Assembly: GCA_963556195.1 (NCBI GenBank)
Contig: OY744519.1
Span: 30,599,897-30,663,896, forward strand
Length of the DNA: 64,000 bases
Direction of reading: 5' to 3'
DNA from: Sepiola atlantica
Taxonomy: Eukaryota; Mollusca; Cephalopoda; Sepiida; Sepiolidae
Below, one piece after another: positions 30,120 to 46,300 of this stretch (position 1 is the first letter of the stretch; every line of letters starts with the position of its first letter). Made by a program: the position numbers and the translations under genes. The notes beneath the pieces were generated by a model, which saw only the letters and a list, made by a program, of their open reading frames with translations, made no database searches and was not told the origin of the DNA.

Positions 30120-31009
30120 ACAAAAAAAAAAACAACAAAGGAAATTGGAATGGTCTTAACAAAGACAAAAAAGAAAGGCGGGTTGGAGTTTTTCTTCCAG
30201 ACTCCATGTAATGTATGGATCGAGAATCAAGGGTAAGTAGAGTGATCCTTGGAAAGGAGTGGCGTACTCTCCTACACACCCGTTTACGAACTAATCAAAA
30301 GGGGGCTTTGGGGCCGGCCTCGAGTATGGTCGACCACCATACTTTTACTTTGAAGTGAGAGAGAACCTATACTGATAAGCTGTATAGACTTTGAACAGAT
30401 CCGATTGTGGCACTACCAAGAAAATAACCTAAAAGAGATCTTCAACAAGGTTGACCCAAATAAAACGTTTAAATTTCTAAGAGTAATGTAGCTATATAAG
30501 AAGATATAGTCGAAAGGTTCCTCTGAAATGTTAGTAACATTTAACTTCCATCCAGCATACTACAACTAATGTTTCGGCATTAAATGCCCCATAAGAAGTT
30601 GATATGCCGTTAAACAAACCAAACTGTCCTTCTCCTTCACCAATGTGATCACCTCAACATGGATCCCTCCCTGATCAAGCAAATAGGTTAGACCATCCGT
30701 CAGAATCGGTATAAATATGTGCGACAACGTCAAGAACAATTCATGGAGCGCAGACTGTCAAGCCCCGGCAATTTGTTGTAACTAACCTGCTTCAATGCAG
30801 CCAACACTTCATAAACCCTAACCCTTACAACCAGCTGCTCCAGCCGCCTCGAGGCGATGAGAGGCAGCTAAATATTTGCCTAACGAGAAGCATGAACAAT
30901 TTGGTAAAGTATTATTAGACGGGGTTCGCGTTGAGAAGAGACAAAGAACAATTATAGGTTTATGTGGGCAATCCGTATCTGCAAAAACCTTATTTGGTAC
31001 TTTCCTATT
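30120..31009. other. No gene; short repeat fragments
   Basis: A perfect 7-bp-arm hairpin GTATGGT/ACCATAC lies at about 30324-30342. 30905-30980 matches one unit of the 108-bp tandem array at 48.7-49.4 kb (TTATTAGAC, GTTGAGAAGAGA, ATAGGTTTATGTGGGC). AACCCTAACCC occurs near 30818. Nothing else is recognised. Confidence 0.45.
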
Positions 31010-31250
31010 ATTTATCTTCCTCCCACAGCAGTAAGATGTGACACAAGGTCAGGAAAGTGGGATTTGAAAAGCCAGCGCCCGAGAAGGTAAGCACTCTGGC
31101 CTACAAAAAAATACCTGGGCAGCCCCGTCGGCATTCCCCGGAAGGGGTGGGGGCTCAGGCAGTAAGTAATAAACTTACTCCTCCCCAAAGAGGGGAGGTA
31201 AAGCCTGGGAGGGTGGACCTCCTAGAACTGCACAGGACAAACCCACAGAC
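31010..31250 (+). repeat. Dispersed repeat R1, forward copy
   Basis: Ordered blocks: GTGACACAAGGTCAGG, GGCCTACAAAAAAATACCTGG, GCAGCCCCGTCGGCATTCCC, AAACTTACTCCTCCCCAAAG, GGGGAGGTAAAGCCTGGGAG and GGTGGACCTCCTAG. The same order is seen at 49900-50110, and a partial copy lies at 51350-51440. CTCCTCCCC and GGGGAGG form an inverted pair around AAAGA. Confidence 0.7.
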
Positions 31251-31323
31251 ATGCGTCATCAAGCCCCGAGGGCCAAGACGGTACTGGTCTATGGGGTGTA
31301 GTATCCATCGGAACAGATACTAT

Positions 31324-34300
31324 ACTTTTCTTGTTGTTGCACCACCACTAATATTATTTTCTTGTTATTGCACCACCACTAATATTATTTTCTTGTTGTT
31401 GCACCACCACTAATATTATTTTCTTGTTATTGCACCACCACTAATATTATTTTCTTGTTGTTGCACCACCACTAATATTATTTTCATGTTGTTGCACCAC
31501 CACTAATATTATTTTCTTGTTGTTGCACCACCACTAATATTATTTTCTTGTTATTGCACCACCACTAATATTATTTTCTTGTTATTGCACCACCACTAAT
31601 ATTATTTTCTTGTTATTGCACCACCTCTAATATTATTTTCTTGTTATTGCACCACCACTAATATTATTTTCTTGTTGTTGCACCACCACTAATATTATTT
31701 TCTTGTTATTGCACCACCACTAATATAATTTTCTTGTTGTTGCACCACCACTAATATTATTTTCTTGTTGTTGCACCACCACTAATATTATTTTCTTGTT
31801 ATTGCACCACCACTGATATTATTTTCTTGTTGTAGCACCACCATTAATATTATTTTCTTGTTATTGCATCGCCACTAATATTATTTTCTTGTTGTTGCAC
31901 CACCACTGATATTATTTTCTTGTTGTAGCACCACCATTAATATTATTTTCTTGTTATTGCATCGCCACTAATATTATTTTCTTGTTGTTGCACGACCATT
32001 AATATTATTTTCTTGTTATTGCACCACCACTAATATTATTTTCTTGTTGTAGCACCACCATTAATATTATTTTCTTGTTATTGCATCGCCACTAATATTA
32101 TTTTCTTGTTGTTGCACCACCACTAATATTATTTTCTTGTTGTTGCACCACCACTAATATTATTTTCTTGTTGTTGCACCACTATTAATATTATTTTCTT
32201 GTTGTTGCACCACCACTGATATTATTTTCTTGTTGTAGCACCACCATTAATATTATTTTCTTGTTATTGCATCGCCACTAATATTATTTTCTTGTTGTTG
32301 CACCACCATTAATATTATTTTCTTGTTGTTGCACCACCACTAATATTATTTTCTTGTTGTAGCACCACCATTAATATTATTTTCTTGTTATTGCATCGCC
32401 ACTAATATTATTTTCTTGTTGTTGCACCACCACTAATATTATTTTCTTGTTGTTGCACCACCACTAATATTATTTTCTTGTTATTGCACCACCACTAATA
32501 TTATTTTCTTGTTATTGCACCACCACTAATATTATTTTCTTGTTATTGCACCACCACTAATATTATTTTCTTGTTATTGCACCACCACTAATATTATTTT
32601 CTTGTTATTGCACCACCACTAATATTATTTTCTTGTTGTTGCACCACCACTAATATTATTTTCTTGTTATTGCACCACCATTAATATTATTTTCTTGTTA
32701 TTGCACCACCACTAATATTATTTTCTTGTTATTGCACCACCACTAATATTATTTTCTTGTTGTAGCACCACCATTAATATTATTTTCTTGTTATTGCATC
32801 GCCACTAATATTATTTTCTTGTTATTGCACCACCACTAATATTATTTTCTTGTTGTTGCACCACCACTAATATTATTTTCTTGTTGTTGCACCACCACTA
32901 ATATTATTTTCTTGTTGTTGCACCACCACTAATATTATTTTCTTTTTGTTGCACCACCACTGATATTATTTTCTTGTTGTAGCACCACCACTAATATTAT
33001 TTTCTTGTTATTGCATCGCCACTAATATTACTTTCTTGTTATTGCATCGTCACTAATATTATTTTCTTGTTATTGCACCACCACTAATATTATTTTCTTG
33101 TTGTTGCACCACCACTAATATTATTTTCTTGTTGTTGCACCACCACTAATATTATTTTCTTGTTGTTGCACCACCACTAATATTATTTTCTTGTTGTTGC
33201 ACCACCACTAATATTATTTTCTTGTTGTTGCACCACCACTAATATTATTTTCTTGTTATTGCACCACCACTAATATTATTTTCTTGTTACTGCACCACCA
33301 CTAATATTATTGTCTTGTTGTTGCACCACCACCAATATTATTTTCTTGTTGTTGCACCACCACTAATATTATTTTCTTGTTGTTGCACCACCACTAATAT
33401 TATTTTCTTGTTATTGCACCACCACTAATATTATTTTCTTGTTGTTGCACCACCACTAATATTATTTTCTTGTTGTTGCACCACCACTAATATTATTTTC
33501 TTGTTATTGCACCACCACTAATATTATTTTCTTTTTGTTGCACCACCATTAATATTATTTTCTTGTTATTGCATCGCCACTAATATTATTTTCTTGTTAT
33601 TGCACCACCACTAATATTATTTTCTTGTTGTAGCACCACCATTAATATTATTTTCTTGTTATTGCATCGCCACTAATATTATTTTCTTGTTGTTGCACCA
33701 CCACTAATATTATTTTCTTGTTGTTGCACCACAACTAATATTATTTTCTTGTTGTTGCACCACCATTAATATTATTTTCTTGTTGTTGCACCACCACTGA
33801 TATTATTTTCTTGTTGTAGCACCACCATTAATATTATTTTCTTGTTATTGCATCGCCTCTAATATTATTTTCTTGTTGTTGCACCACCACTAATATTATT
33901 TTCTTGTTGTTGCACCACCACTAATATTATTTTCTTTTTATTGCACCACCACTAATATTATTTTCTTTTTATTGCACCACCACTAATATTATTTTCTTGT
34001 TGTTGCACCACCACTAATATTATTTTCTTGTTGTTGCACCACCACTAATATTATTTTCTTGTTATTGCACCACCATTAATATTATTTTCTTTTTATTGCA
34101 CCACCACTAATATTATTTTCTTGTTGTTGCACCACCACTAATATTATTTTCTTGTTATTGCATCGCCACTAATATTATTTTCTTGTTGTTGCACCACCAC
34201 TGATATTATTTTCTTGTTGTTGCACCACCATTAATATTATTTTCTTGTTATTGCATCGCCACTAATATTATTTTCTTGTTGTTGCACCACCATTAATATT

Positions 34301-37300
34301 ATTTTCTTGTTGTTGCACCACCACTAATATTATTTTCTTGTTGTAGCACCACCATTAATATTATTTTCTTGTTATTGCATCGCCTCTAATATTATTTTCT
34401 TGTTGTTGCACCACCACTAATATTATTTTCTTGTTGTTGCACCACCACTAATATTATTTTCTTGTTATTGCACCACCACTAATATTATTTTCTTGTTGTT
34501 GCACCACCACTAATATTATTTTCTTGTTATTGCACCACCATTAATATTATTTTCTTGTTATTGCACCACCACTAATATTATTTGCTTGTTGTTGCACCAC
34601 CACTAATATTATTTTCTTGTTATTGCACCACCACTAATATTATTTTCTTGTTATTGCACCACCACTAATATTATTTTCTTGTTGTAGCACCACCATTAAT
34701 ATTATTTTCTTGTTATTGCATCGCCACTAATATTATTTTCTTGTTATTGCACCACCACTAATATTATTTTCTTGTTGTTGCACCACCACTAATATTATTT
34801 TCTTGTTGTTGCACCACCACTAATATTATTTTCTTGTTGTTGCACCACCACTAATATTATTTTCTTGTTATTGCACCACCACTGATATTATTTTCTTGTT
34901 GTAGCACCACCATTAATATTATTTTCTTGTTATTGCATCGCCACCAATATTATTTTCTTGTTGTTGCACCACCACTAATATTATTTTCTTGTTGTTGCAC
35001 CACTATTAATATTATTTTCTTGTTATTGCATCGCCACTAATATTATTTTCTTGTTGTTGCACCACCACTGATATTATTTTCTTGTTGTAGCACCACCATT
35101 AATATTATTTTCTTGTTATTGCATCGCCACTAATATTATTTTCTTGTTGTTGCACCACCACTAATATTATTTTCTTGTTGTTGCACCACCATTAATATTA
35201 TTTTCTTGTTATTGCATCGCCACTAATATTATTTTCTTGTTGTTGCACCACCACTGATATTATTTTCTTGTTGTAGCACCACCATTAATATTATTTTCTT
35301 GTTATTGCATCGCCACTAATATTATTTTCTTGTTGTTGCACCACCATTAATATTATTTTCTTGTTATTGCACCACCACTAATATTATTTTCTTGTTGTAG
35401 CACCACCATTAATATTATTTTCTTGTTATTGCATCGCCACTAATATTATTTTCTTGTTGTTGCACCACCACTAATATTATTTTCTTGTTGTTGCACCACC
35501 ACTAATATTATTTTCTTGTTATTGCATCGCCTCTAATATTATTTTCTTGTTGTTGCACCACCACTAATATTATTTTCTTGTTGTTGCACCACCACTAATA
35601 TTATTTTCTTGTTATTGCACCACCACTAATATTATTTTCTTGTTATTGCACCACCACTAATATTATTTTCTTGTTATTGCACCACCACTAATATTATTTT
35701 CTTGTTATTGCACCACCACTAATATTATTTTCTTTTTATTGCACCACCACTAATATTATTTTCTTGTTGTTGCACCACCACTAATATTATTTTCTTGTTA
35801 TTGCACCACCATTAATATTATTTTCTTGTTATTGCACCACCACTAATATTATTTTCTTGTTGTTGCACCACCACTAATATTATTTTCTTGTTATTGCACC
35901 ACCACTAATATTATTTTCTTGTTATTGCACCACCACTAATATTATTTTCTTGTTGTAGCACCACCATTAATATTATTTTCTTGTTATTGCATCGCCACTA
36001 ATATTATTTTCTTGTTATTGCACCACCACTAATATTATTTTCTTGTTGTTGCACCACCACTAATATTATTTTCTTGTTGTTGCACCACAACTAATATTAT
36101 TTTCTTGTTGTTGCACCACCACTAATATTATTTTCTTGTTATTGCACCACCACTGATATTATTTTCTTGTTGTAGCACCACCATTAATATTATTTTCTTG
36201 TTATTGCATCGCCACTAATATTATTTTCTTGTTGTTGCACCACCACTAATATTATTTTCTTGTTGTTGCACCACCATTAATATTATTTTCTTGTTATTGC
36301 ATCGCCACTAATATTATTTTCTTGTTGTTGCACCACCACTGATATTATTTTCTTGTTGTAGCACCACCATTAATATTATTTTCTTGTTATTGCACCACCA
36401 CTAATATTATTTTCTTGTTGTTGCACCACCACTAATATTATTTTCTTGTTGTTGCACCACCATTAATATTATTTTCTTGTTATTGCATCGCCACTAATAT
36501 TATTTTCTTGTTGTTGCACCACCACTGATATTATTTTCTTGTTGTAGCACCACCATTAATATTATTTTCTTGTTATTGCATCGCCACTAATATTATTTTC
36601 TTGTTGTTGCACCACCATTAATATTATTTTCTTGTTATTGCACCACCACTAATATTATTTTCTTGTTGTAGCACCACCATTAATATTATTTTCTTGTTAT
36701 TGCATCGCCACTAATATTATTTTCTTGTTGTTGCACCACCACTAATATTATTTTCTTGTTGTTGCACCACAACTAATATTATTTTCTTGTTGTTGCACCA
36801 CCATTAATATTATTTTCTTGTTGTTGCACCACCACTGATATTATTTTCTTGTTGTAGCACCACCATTAATATTATTTTCTTGTTATTGCATCGCCTCTAA
36901 TATTATTTTCTTGTTGTTGCACCACCACTAATATTATTTTCTTGTTGTTGCACCACCACTAATATTATTTTCTTTTTATTGCACCACCACTAATATTATT
37001 TTCTTTTTATTGCACCACCACTAATATTATTTTCTTGTTGTTGCACCACCACTAATATTATTTTCTTGTTGTTGCACCACCACTAATATTATTTTCTTTT
37101 TATTGCACCACCACTAATATTATTTTCTTGTTGTTGCACCACCACTAATATTATTTTCTTGTTATTGCATCGCCACTAATATTATTTTCTTGTTGTTGCA
37201 CCACCACTGATATTATTTTCTTGTTGTTGCACCACCATTAATATTATTTTCTTGTTATTGCATCGCCACTAATATTATTTTCTTGTTGTTGCACCACCAT

Positions 37301-40300
37301 TAATATTATTTTCTTGTTGTTGCACCACCACTAATATTATTTTCTTGTTGTAGCACCACCATTAATATTATTTTCTTGTTATTGCATCGCCTCTAATATT
37401 ATTTTCTTGTTGTTGCACCACCACTAATATTATTTTCTTGTTGTTGCACCACCACTAATATTATTTTCTTGTTATTGCACCACCACTAATATTATTTTCT
37501 TGTTATTGCACCACCACTAATATTATTTTCTTGTTATTGCACCACCACTAATATTATTTTCTTGTTATTGCACCACCACTAATATTATTTTCTTTTTATT
37601 GCACCACCACTAATATTATTTTCTTGTTGTTGCACCACCACTAATATTATTTTCTTGTTATTGCACCACCATTAATATTATTTTCTTGTTATTGCACCAC
37701 CACTAATATTATTTTCTTGTTGTTGCACCACCACTAATATTATTTTCTTGTTATTGCACCACCACTAATATTATTTTCTTGTTATTGCACCACCACTAAT
37801 ATTATTTTCTTGTTGTAGCACCACCATTAATATTATTTTCTTGTTATTGCACGGCCACTAATATTATTTTCTTGTTATTGCACCACCACTAATATTATTT
37901 TCTTGTTGTTGCACCACCACTAATATTATTTTCTTTTTGTTGCACCACCACTAATATTATTTTCTTGTTATTGCACCACCACTGATATTATTTTCTTGTT
38001 GTAGCACCACCATTAATATTATTTTCTTGTTATTGCATCGCCACTAATATTATTTTCTTGTTGTTGCACCACCACTAATATTATTTTCTTGTTGTTGCAC
38101 CACCATTAATATTATTTTCTTGTTATTGCATCGCCACTAATATTATTTTCTTGTTGTTGCACCACCACTGATATTATTTTCTTGTTGTAGCACCACCATT
38201 AATATTATTTTCTTGTTATTGCATCGCCACTAATATTATTTTCTTGTTGTTGCACCACCACTAATATTATTTTCTTGTTGTTGCACCACCATTAATATTA
38301 TTTTCTTGTTATTGCATCGCCACTAATATTATTTTCTTGTTGTTGCACCACCACTGATATTATTTTCTTGTTGTAGCACCACCATTAATATTATTTTCTT
38401 GTTATTGCATCGCCACTAATATTATTTTCTTGTTGTTGCACCACCATTAATATTATTTTCTTGTTATTGCACCACCACTAATATTATTTTCTTGTTGTAG
38501 CACCACCATTAATATTATTTTCTTGTTATTGCATCGCCACTAATATTATTTTCTTGTTGTTGCACCACCACTAATATTATTTTCTTGTTGTTGCACCACA
38601 ACTAATATTATTTTCTTGTTGTTGCACCACCATTAATATTATTTTCTTGTTGTTGCACCACCACTGATATTATTTTCTTGTTGTAGCACCACCATTAATA
38701 TTATTTTCTTGTTATTGCATCGCCTCTAATATTATTTTCTTGTTGTTGCACCACCACTAATATTATTTTCTTGTTGTTGCACCACCACTAATATTATTTT
38801 CTTTTTATTGCACCACCACTAATATTATTTTCTTTTTATTGCACCACCACTAATATTATTTTCTTGTTGTTGCACCACCACTAATATTATTTTCTTGTTG
38901 TTGCACCACCACTAATATTATTTTCTTTTTATTGCACCACCATTAATATTATTTTCTTTTTATTGCACCACCACTAATATTATTTTCTTGTTGTTGCACC
39001 ACCACTAATATTATTTTCTTGTTATTGCATCGCCACTAATATTATTTTCTTGTTGTTGCACCACCACTGATATTATTTTCTTGTTGTTGCACCACCATTA
39101 ATATTATTTTCTTGTTATTGCATCGCCACTAATATTATTTTCTTGTTGTTGCACCACCATTAATATTATTTTCTTGTTGTTGCACCACCACTAATATTAT
39201 TTTCTTGTTGTAGCACCACCATTAATATTATTTTCTTGTTATTGCATCGCCTCTAATATTATTTTCTTGTTGTTGCACCACCACTAATATTATTTTCTTG
39301 TTGTTGCACCACCACTAATATTATTTTCTTGTTATTGCACCACCACTAATATTATTTTCTTGTTATTGCACCACCACTAATATTATTTTCTTGTTATTGC
39401 ACCACCACTAATATTATTTTCTTGTTATTGCACCACCACTAATATTATTTTCTTTTTATTGCACCACCACTAATATTATTTTCTTGTTGTTGCACCACCA
39501 CTAATATTATTTTCTTGTTATTGCACCACCATTAATATTATTTTCTTGTTATTGCACCACCACTAATATTATTTTCTTGTTGTTGCACCACCACTAATAT
39601 TATTTTCTTGTTATTGCACCACCACTAATATTATTTTCTTGTTATTGCACCACCACTAATATTATTTTCTTGTTGTAGCACCACCATTAATATTATTTTC
39701 TTGTTATTGCATCGCCACTAATATTATTTTCTTGTTATTGCACCACCACTAATATTATTTTCTTGTTGTTGCACCACCACTAATATTATTTTCTTGTTGT
39801 TGCACCACCACTAATATTATTTTCTTGTTATTGCACCACCACTGATATTATTTTCTTGTTGTAGCACCACCATTAATATTATTTTCTTGTTATTGCATCG
39901 CCACTAATATTATTTTCTTGTTGTTGCACCACCACTAATATTATTTTCTTGTTGTTGCACCACCATTAATATTATTTTCTTGTTATTGCATCGCCACTAA
40001 TATTATTTTCTTGTTGTTGCACCACCACTGATATTATTTTCTTGTTGTAGCACCACCATTAATATTATTTTCTTGTTATTGCATCGCCACTAATATTATT
40101 TTCTTGTTGTTCCACCACCATTAATATTATTTTCTTGTTATTGCACCACCACTAATATTATTTTCTTGTTGTTGCACCACCACTAATATTATTTTCTTGT
40201 TGTTGCACCACCACTAATATTATTTTCTTGTTGTTGCACCACCACTAATATTATTTTCTTGTTGTTGCACCACCACTAATATTATTTTCTTGTTGTTGCA

Positions 40301-43300
40301 CCACCACTAATATTATTTTCTTGTTATTGCACCACCACTAATATTATTTTCTTGTTACTGCACCACCACTAATATTATTGTCTTGTTGTTGCACCACCAC
40401 CAATATTATTTTCTTGTTGTTGCACCACCACTAATATTATTTTCTTGTTGTTGCACCACCACTAATATTATTTTCTTGTTATTGCACCACCACTAATATT
40501 ATTTTCTTGTTGTTGCACCACCACTAATATTATTTTCTTGTTGTTGCACCACCACTAATATTATTTTCTTATTGTTGCACCACCACTAATATTATTTTCT
40601 TGTTGTTGCACCACCACTAATATTATTTTCTTGTTGTTGCACCACAACTAATATTATTTTCTTGTTGTTGCACCACCACTAATATTATTTTCTTGTTATT
40701 GCATCGCCACTAATATTATTTTCTTGTTATTGCACCACCACTAATATTATTTTCTTGTTATTGCACCACCACTAATATTATTTTCTTGTTGTTGCACCAC
40801 CACTAATATTATTTTCTTGTTGTAGCACCACCATTAATATTATTTTCTTGTTATTGCATCGCCACTAATATTATTTTCTTGTTGTTGCACCACCACTAAT
40901 ATTATTTTCTTGTTGTTGCACCACCACTAATATTATTTTCTTGTTATTGCACCACCACTAATATTATTTTCTTGTTATTGCACCACCACTAATATTATTT
41001 TCTTGTTATTGCACCACCACTAATATTATTTTCTTGTTATTGCACCACCACTAATATTATTTTCTTTTTATTGCACCACCACTAATATTATTTTCTTGTT
41101 GTTGCACCACCACTAATATTATTTTCTTGTTATTGCACCACCATTAATATTATTTTCTTGTTATTGCACCACCACTAATATTATTTTCTTGTTATTGCAC
41201 CACCACTAATATTATTTTCTTGTTGTAGCACTACCATTAATATTATTTTCTTGTTATTGCATCGCCACTAATATTATTTTCTTGTTGTTGCACCACCACT
41301 AATATTATTTTCTTGTTGTTGCACCACCACTAATATTATTTTCTTGTTGTTGCACCACCACTAATATTATTTTCTTGTTGTTGCACCACCACTAATATTA
41401 TTTTCTTGTTGTTGCACCACCACTAATATTATTTTCTTGTTGTTGCACCACCACTAATATTATTTTCTTGTTGTAGCACCACCACTAATATTATTTTCTT
41501 GTTATTGCATCGCCACTAATATTATTTTCTTGTTATTGCATCGCCACTAATATTATTTTCTTGTTATTGCACCACAACTAATATTATTTTCTTGTTGTTG
41601 CACCACCACTAATATTATTTTCTTGTTGTTGCACCACCACTAATATTATTTTCTTGTTGTTGCACCACCACTAATATTATTTTCTTGTTGTTGCACCACC
41701 ACTAATATTATTTTCTTGTTGTTGCACCACCACTAATATTATTTTCTTGTTATTGCACCACCACTAATATTATTTTCTTGTTACTGCACCACCACTAATA
41801 TTATTGTCTTGTTGTTGCACCACCACCAATATTATTTTCTTGTTGTTGCACCACCACTAATATTATTTTCTTGTTGTTGCACCACCACTAATATTATTTT
41901 CTTGTTATTGCACCACCACTAATATTATTTTCTTGTTGTTGCACCACCACTAATATTATTTTCTTGTTGTTGCACCACCACTAATATTATTTTCTTGTTG
42001 TAGCACCACCACTAATATTATTTTCTTGTTATTGCATCGTCACTAATATTATTTTCTTGTTATTGCATCGCCACTAATATTATTTTCTTGTTATTGCACC
42101 ACCACTAATATTATTTTCTTGTTATTGCACCACCACTAATATTATTTTCTTGTTGTTGCACTACCGCTAATATTATTTTCTTGTTATTGCACTACTACTA
42201 ATATTATTTTCTTGTTATTGCACCACCACTAATATTATTTTCTTGTTGTTGCACCACCACTAATATTATTTTCTTGTTGTTGCACCACCACTAATATTAT
42301 TTTCTTGTTGTTGCACCACAACTAATATTATTTTCTTGTTGTTGCACCACCACTAATATTATTTTCTTGTTATTGCATCGCCACTAATATTATTTTCTTG
42401 TTATTGCACCACCACTAATATTATTTTCTTGTTATTGCACCACCACTAATATTATTTTCTTGTTGTTGCACCACCGCTAATATTATTTTCTTGTTATTGC
42501 ACTACTACTAATATTATTTTCTTGTTGTTGCACCACCACTAATATTATTTTCTTGTTATTGCACCACCACTAATATTATTTTCTTGTTATTGCACCACCA
42601 CTAATATTATTTTCTTGTTGTTGCACCACCATTAATATTATTTTCTTGTCATTGCATCGCCACTAATATTATTTTCTTGTTATTGCACCACCACTAATAT
42701 TATTTTCTTGTTGTTGCACCACCACTAATATTATTTTCTTGTTGTTGCACCACCACTAATATTATTTTCTTGTTATTGCACCACCACTAATATTATTTTC
42801 TTGTTGTTGCACCACCACTAATAAATATTTTCTTGTTATTGCACCACCACTAATATAATTTTCTTGTTACTGCACCACCACTAATATTATTGTCTTGTAG
42901 TTGCACCACCACCAATATTATTTTCTTGTTGTTGCACCACCACTAATATTATTTTCTTGTTGTTGCACCACCACTAATATTATTTTCTTGTTGTTGCACC
43001 ACCACTAATATTATTTTCTTGTTGTTACACCACCACTAATATTATTTTCTTGTTGTTGCACCACCACTAATATTATTTTCTTGTTATTGCACCACCACTA
43101 ATATTATTTTCTTGTTGTTGCACCACCACTAATATTATTTTCTTGTTACTGCACCACCACTAATATTATTGTCTTGTTATTGCACCACCACCAATATTAT
43201 TTTCTTGTTGTTGCACCACCACTAATATTATTGTCTTGTTGTTGCACCACCACTAATATTATTTTCTTGTTGTTGCACCGCCACTAATATTATTTTCTTG

Positions 43301-46300
43301 TTACTGCACCACCACTAATATTATTTTCTTGTTGTTGCACCACCACTAATATTATTTTCTTGTTGTTGCACCACCACTAATTTTATTTTCTTGTTATTGC
43401 ACCACCACTAATAATATTTTCTTGTTGTTGCACCACCACTAATATTATTTTCTTGTTATTGCACCACCACTAATATTATTTTCTTGTTATTGCACCACCA
43501 ATAATATTATTTTCTTCTTATTGCACCACCACTAATATTATTTTCTTGTTACTGCACCACTACTAATATTATTGTCTTGTTGTTGCACCACCACCAATAT
43601 TATTTTCTTGTTGTTGCACCACCACCAATATTATTTTCTTGTTGTTGCACCACCACTAATATTATTTTCTTGTTGTTGCACCACCACTAATATTATTTTC
43701 TTGTTGTTGCACCACCACTAATATTATTTTCTTGTTGTTGCACCACCACTAATATTATTTTCTTGTTACTGCACCACAACTTATATTATTGTCTTGTAGT
43801 TGCACAACCACTAATATTATTTTCTTGTTGTTGCACCACCACTAATATTATTTTCTTGTTACTGCACCACTACTAATATTATTGTCTTGTTGTTGCACCA
43901 CCACTAATATTATTTCCTTGTTGTTGCACCACCACTAATATTTTTTTCTTGTTGTTGCACCACCACTAATATTATTTTCTTGTTATTGCACCACCACTAA
44001 TATTATTTTCTTGTTACTGCACCACCACTAATATTATAGTCTTGTAGTTGCACCACCACCAATATTATTTTCTTGTTGTTGCACCACCACTAATATTATT
44101 TTCTTGTTGTTGCACCACCACTAATATTTTTTTCTTGTTGTTGCACCACCACTAATATTATTTTCTTGTTATTGCACCACCACTAATATTATTTTCTTGT
44201 TACTGCACCACCACTAATATTATAGTCTTGTAGTTGCACCACCACTAATATTATTTTCTTGTTACTGCACCACTACTAATATTATTTTCTTGTTTTTGCA
44301 CCACCACCAATATTATTTTCTTGTAATTGCACCACCACTAATATTATTTTCTTGTTGTTGCACCACCACTAATATTATTTTCTTGTTGTTGCATCACCAC
44401 TAATATTATTTTCTTGTTATTGCACCACCACTAATATTATTTTCTTGTTACTGCACCACTACTAATATTATTTTCTTGTTGTTGCACCACCACCAATATT
44501 ATTTTCTTGTTGTTGCACCACCACTAATATTATTTTCTTGTTATTGCACCACCACTAATATTATTTTCTTGTTGTTGCACCACCACTAATATTATTTTCT
44601 TGTTGTTGCACCACCACTAATATTATTTTCTTGTTGTTGCACCACCACTAATATTTTTTTCTTGTTGTTGCACCACCACTAATATTATTTTCTTGTTACT
44701 GCACCACTACTAATATTATTTTCTTGTTGTTGCACCACCACTAATATTATTTTCTTGTTGTTGCACCACCACTAATATTATTTTCTTGTTGTTGCATCAC
44801 CACTAATATTATTTTCTTGTTATAGCACCACCACTAATATTATTTACTTGTTATTGCACCACCACTAATATTATTTTCTTGTTGTTGCATCACCACTAAT
44901 ATTATTTTCTTGTTATTGCACCACCACTAATATTATTTTCTTGTTATTGCACCACCACTAATATTATTTTCTTGTTATTGCACCACCACTAATATTAATT
45001 TCTTGTTGTTGCATCACCACTAATATTATTTTCTTGTTATTGCACCACCACTAATATTATTTTCTTGTTACTGCACCACTACTAATATTATTTTCTTGTT
45101 GTTGCACCACCACCAATATTATTTTCTTGTTATTGCACCACCACTAATATTATTTTCTTGTTGTTGCATCACCATTAATATTATTTTCTTGTTATTGCAC
45201 CACCACTAATATTATTTTCTTGTTATTGCACCACTACTAATATTAGTTTCTTGTTGTAGCACCACCACAAATATTATTTTCTTGTTGTTGCACCACCACT
45301 AATATTATTTTCTTGTTGTTGCACCACCAATGATATTATTCTCTTGTTACTGCACCACCACTAATATTATTTTCTTGTTGTTGCACTACCACTAATATTA
45401 TTTTCTTGTTGTTGCACCACTACTAATATTATTTTCTTGTTGTTGCACCACCACTAATATTATTTTCTTGTTGTTGCACCACCACTAATATTTTTTTCTT
45501 GTTATTGCACCACCACTAATATTATTTTCTTGTTATTGCACCACCACTAATATTATTTTCTTGTTATTGCACCACCACTAATATTATTTTCTTGTTGTTG
45601 CATCACCACTAATATTATTTTCTTGTTATTGCACCACCACTAATATTATTTTCTTGTTACTGCACCACCACTAATATTATTTTCTTGTTGTTGCACCACC
45701 ACTAATATTATTTTCTTGTTGTTGCACAACCACTAATATTATTTTCTTGTTGTTGCACCACCACCAATATTATTTTCTTGTTATTGCACCACCACTAATA
45801 TTATTTTCTTGTTGTTGCATCACCACTAATATTATTTTCTTGTTATTGCACCACCACTAATATTATTTTCTTGTTATTGCACCACTACTAATATTAGTTT
45901 CTTGTTGTAGCACCACCACAAATATTATTTTCTTGTTGTTGCACCACCACTAATATTATTTTCTTGTTGTTGCACCACCAATGATATTATTCTCTTGTTA
46001 CTGCACCACCACTAATATTATTTTCTTGTTGTTGCACTACCACTAATATTATTTTCTTGTTGTTGCACCACTACTAATATTATTTTCTTGTTGTTGCACC
46101 ACCACTAATATTATTTTCTTGTTGTTGCACCACCACTAATATTTTTTTCTTGTTGTTGCACCACCACTAATATTATTTTCTTGTTATTGCACCACCACTA
46201 ATATTATTTTCTTGTTACTGCACCACCACTAATATTATAGTCTTGTAGTTGCACCACCACTAATATTATTTTCTTGTTACTGCACCACTACTAATATTAT

